Source of the DNA: Anaerolineales bacterium
Lineage (GTDB): Bacteria > Chloroflexota > Anaerolineae > Anaerolineales > DRMV01
Length of the DNA stretch: 7,533 nucleotides
Assembly: GCA_026991215.1 (NCBI GenBank)
Contig: JALXBY010000080.1
Span: 1-7,533 of the forward strand
Reading direction: 5' to 3'
Part shown: positions 6,199-7,533 of the stretch, piece by piece
Position numbering within the stretch: position 1 is the stretch's first letter
Layout of the letters: the number at the start of each line of letters is the position of its first letter
Position numbers and translations under genes: made by a program
Notes under the pieces: model-generated
Seen by the model: only the letters and a program-made list of their open reading frames with translations
Told to the model about the DNA's origin: nothing
The model's database searches: none

Positions 6199-7533
6199 CA
6201 TCCCCACATACAGGAACCCCGCCCAGTAGTACGGCGAGGCATAGGGACGGGCGTCGGGGGTCTGGCGCACGCCTTGTTTCACCCAGGGCCGCAGGGTGAG
6301 CACCAGGCTCGCAGCCATGCGCGCGGGCGAGGGCGCGACTTCGCGAAGGTCCACACGATGCCGTTGGGCTTCCAGGTAGGCATCCAGGTCCCGGTAGGTC
6401 AGGTCCTGCAGCCAGCACTGGGCCAGGGCCAGGGCCTCGGCCGGCGGGTGAGCCTGGGTCACCCCGGGGCCTTCGCCCCACAGGTACTCGTAGAAGCGCA
6501 GCATGAGCAGCGCGGTGCTCCTATCGTCCACCGGCCACAGGGAGCCCACCACGCCGGGGACCCCCGCGAACAGGAAACCCGCGGGCAGGCCGATGGCCTC
6601 CTGGGGGAGTTCTTGGAAATCCGCGATGGCCGTCTGGCACGCGGAGAGTACCACCAGTTGCAGGTTTTCCAGGGCCGGGCGCGGCAGGTTCATCCAGTCC
6701 CGCAGGGAGAGCAGCCCGTCGCTCAGGAACACGCCCGAAGCCTCGGGCTCCTCCGGCACGAACACGCCGTGGGTGGCGAGGTGCAGCACCTGGGCCCGGG
6801 GCAGGGCTTCTTGCAGCGCGGTTCGGGTGACGTTTCCGCCCAGGAGTACCTCGGCACCGCGCGAGGCCCAGGTGCTGCCCAGGGTGCGGGCCTCCATCTC
6901 CGCAAAGCCCAGATAGACGGGTGCCCTGCCTTCAATTTCGCGCCAGGTCGCCCATAAGTCGGGCGCGAGGGCCAGGAGCATCCGGGCCTGGGGCCACAGT
7001 CTCGCGGTGGCGTACAGGGCTTCCTTGGGAGGCAGGCGGGTCCAGGCTTCCAGGTCATCCAGCACCGCGGTCGGCTCCCGGCCCAGCCAAAGCCGCAGCA
7101 GGGCCTGCTCCTCCGCCTTGAGGGCGGGCCAGCGGGCCGCCACGGCCTTCCGCCAGTCCGGGAGCATCGCTTGCAAGCGGCGCTGGGCTTCGCGGATGCG
7201 CTCCGGTGCGGGATGGGGCGCGGTCGCGAGCAAATCTCCCTGGGGATGGATGGGCCGGGCCGCCAGGCCCTGCACCACCCAGGCCGAGGGCGCATAGGCC
7301 ACGGCCCACCCCCGACGCACGAAGAGCGCGTGCCAGGGCAAAAGCGCCAGCCAACCGATGGGAATGAGGATGAGCGGTCGGTGGTCGGCAGTCGGCAGGC
7401 CGCCGTCCGCCGTCCGCTGTCCGCTGTCGGCCATCGTCTTCATCATCTCCAGCGCCGGCGTCAGGGCCTTCTCCATTTCGGGCAGAAGGCGTTCCAGGGC
7501 GTGGAGCAGTTCGCCCGGCGCGGCCAGTTGGGC
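6166..7533 (-). CDS. CHAT-domain (caspase-like) protein, N-terminal part outside window
   Basis: 455 residues are visible and the frame stays open to the window edge. An internal ATG at 7476 has no ribosome binding site and would cut into the helical segment before the CHAT core, so the true start lies further upstream, probably after an N-terminal TPR region. The CHAT core begins at PLILIPIGWLALLPWHAL. It has the catalytic His in HLATHGVFV (residue 255 from the edge) and Cys in LSACQTA (299), then GLPAGFLFAGVPGVVGSLWPV, and ends with the family-typical PYYWAGFLYVGMS. Both catalytic residues are intact. Two oddities are visible. Residues about 35-52 (ADSGQRTADGGLPTADHR) are translated heptamer repeat inserted before the first core strand. 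The final WANGRIGE is translated octamer repeat beyond the natural end. It is followed on the same strand by the TPR-CHAT gene, 67 nt after its stop. Confidence 0.9.
   Translation of the reverse strand, partial: AQLAAPGELLHALERLLPEMEKALTPALEMMKTMADSGQRTADGGLPTADHRPLILIPIGWLALLPWHALFVRRGWAVAYAPSAWVVQGLAARPIHPQGDLLATAPHPAPERIREAQRRLQAMLPDWRKAVAARWPALKAEEQALLRLWLGREPTAVLDDLEAWTRLPPKEALYATARLWPQARMLLALAPDLWATWREIEGRAPVYLGFAEMEARTLGSTWASRGAEVLLGGNVTRTALQEALPRAQVLHLATHGVFVPEEPEASGVFLSDGLLSLRDWMNLPRPALENLQLVVLSACQTAIADFQELPQEAIGLPAGFLFAGVPGVVGSLWPVDDRSTALLMLRFYEYLWGEGPGVTQAHPPAEALALAQCWLQDLTYRDLDAYLEAQRHRVDLREVAPSPARMAASLVLTLRPWVKQGVRQTPDARPYASPYYWAGFLYVGMSGWANGRIGE
7377..7432. repeat. Heptamer tandem repeat inside the upstream CHAT gene
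   Basis: Eight 7-bp units run on the + strand: GTCGGTG, GTCGGCA, GTCGGCA, GGCCGCC, GTCCGCC, GTCCGCT, GTCCGCT, GTCGGCC. The period and first half match the array at 1547-1602, while the second half changes to GTCCGCY. The whole array is within the coding frame of the partial CHAT protein and is translated, on the - strand, as a Gly/Thr/Ala/Asp-rich linker between the last helix of the preceding region and the first CHAT core strand. Confidence 0.88.

Noticed and set aside
7474..7476. ATG at 7476 as the start of the upstream CHAT gene
   Set aside because: No ribosome binding site precedes it. The frame stays open for 19 more codons to the window edge with a continuous helical sequence (LLHALERLLPE), so the gene begins outside the window.

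Overview
The window is high-GC bacterial DNA, most likely from a Chloroflexota-type (Anaerolineae-like) genome. That guess rests on the base composition, on short 7-8 bp tandem repeats spilling into gene ends, and on tandem TPR/CHAT genes. No taxonomic marker is present, so it is an inference only.

Left part (1-1537, + strand): the C-terminal end of an unidentified protein with a Pro/Arg-rich linker and one terminal membrane helix; a family 2 glycosyltransferase of the dolichyl-phosphate sugar synthase type (ALG5/DPM1-like); and ribonuclease HII (rnhB), which overlaps the glycosyltransferase by 20 nt. These look like ordinary housekeeping genes. They converge at about 1540-1600 on a leftward operon, and a heptamer tandem repeat lies at the junction.

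Right part (1590-7533, - strand, read right to left): a CHAT-domain (caspase-like, clan CD) protein whose start lies beyond the window; an octamer tandem repeat; a full-length TPR-CHAT protein of about 1025 residues; a small protein with a C-terminal zinc ribbon; and a four-helix membrane protein. The last three are packed tightly (16-nt gap, then an ATGA overlap), each with a recognisable ribosome binding site. Both CHAT domains keep the His and Cys of the catalytic dyad.

The most interesting reading is a compact set of two predicted caspase-like proteases, a zinc-ribbon protein and a membrane protein. It resembles in logic known protease/membrane-effector modules, though no function can be read from sequence alone. 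Three short-period tandem repeats lie at gene edges or inside a gene. One is translated as a linker inside the upstream CHAT protein, one gives that protein its C-terminal tail and touches the next gene's start, and one supplies the last residues of the membrane protein. The TPR-CHAT gene is visibly less GC-rich than its neighbours.
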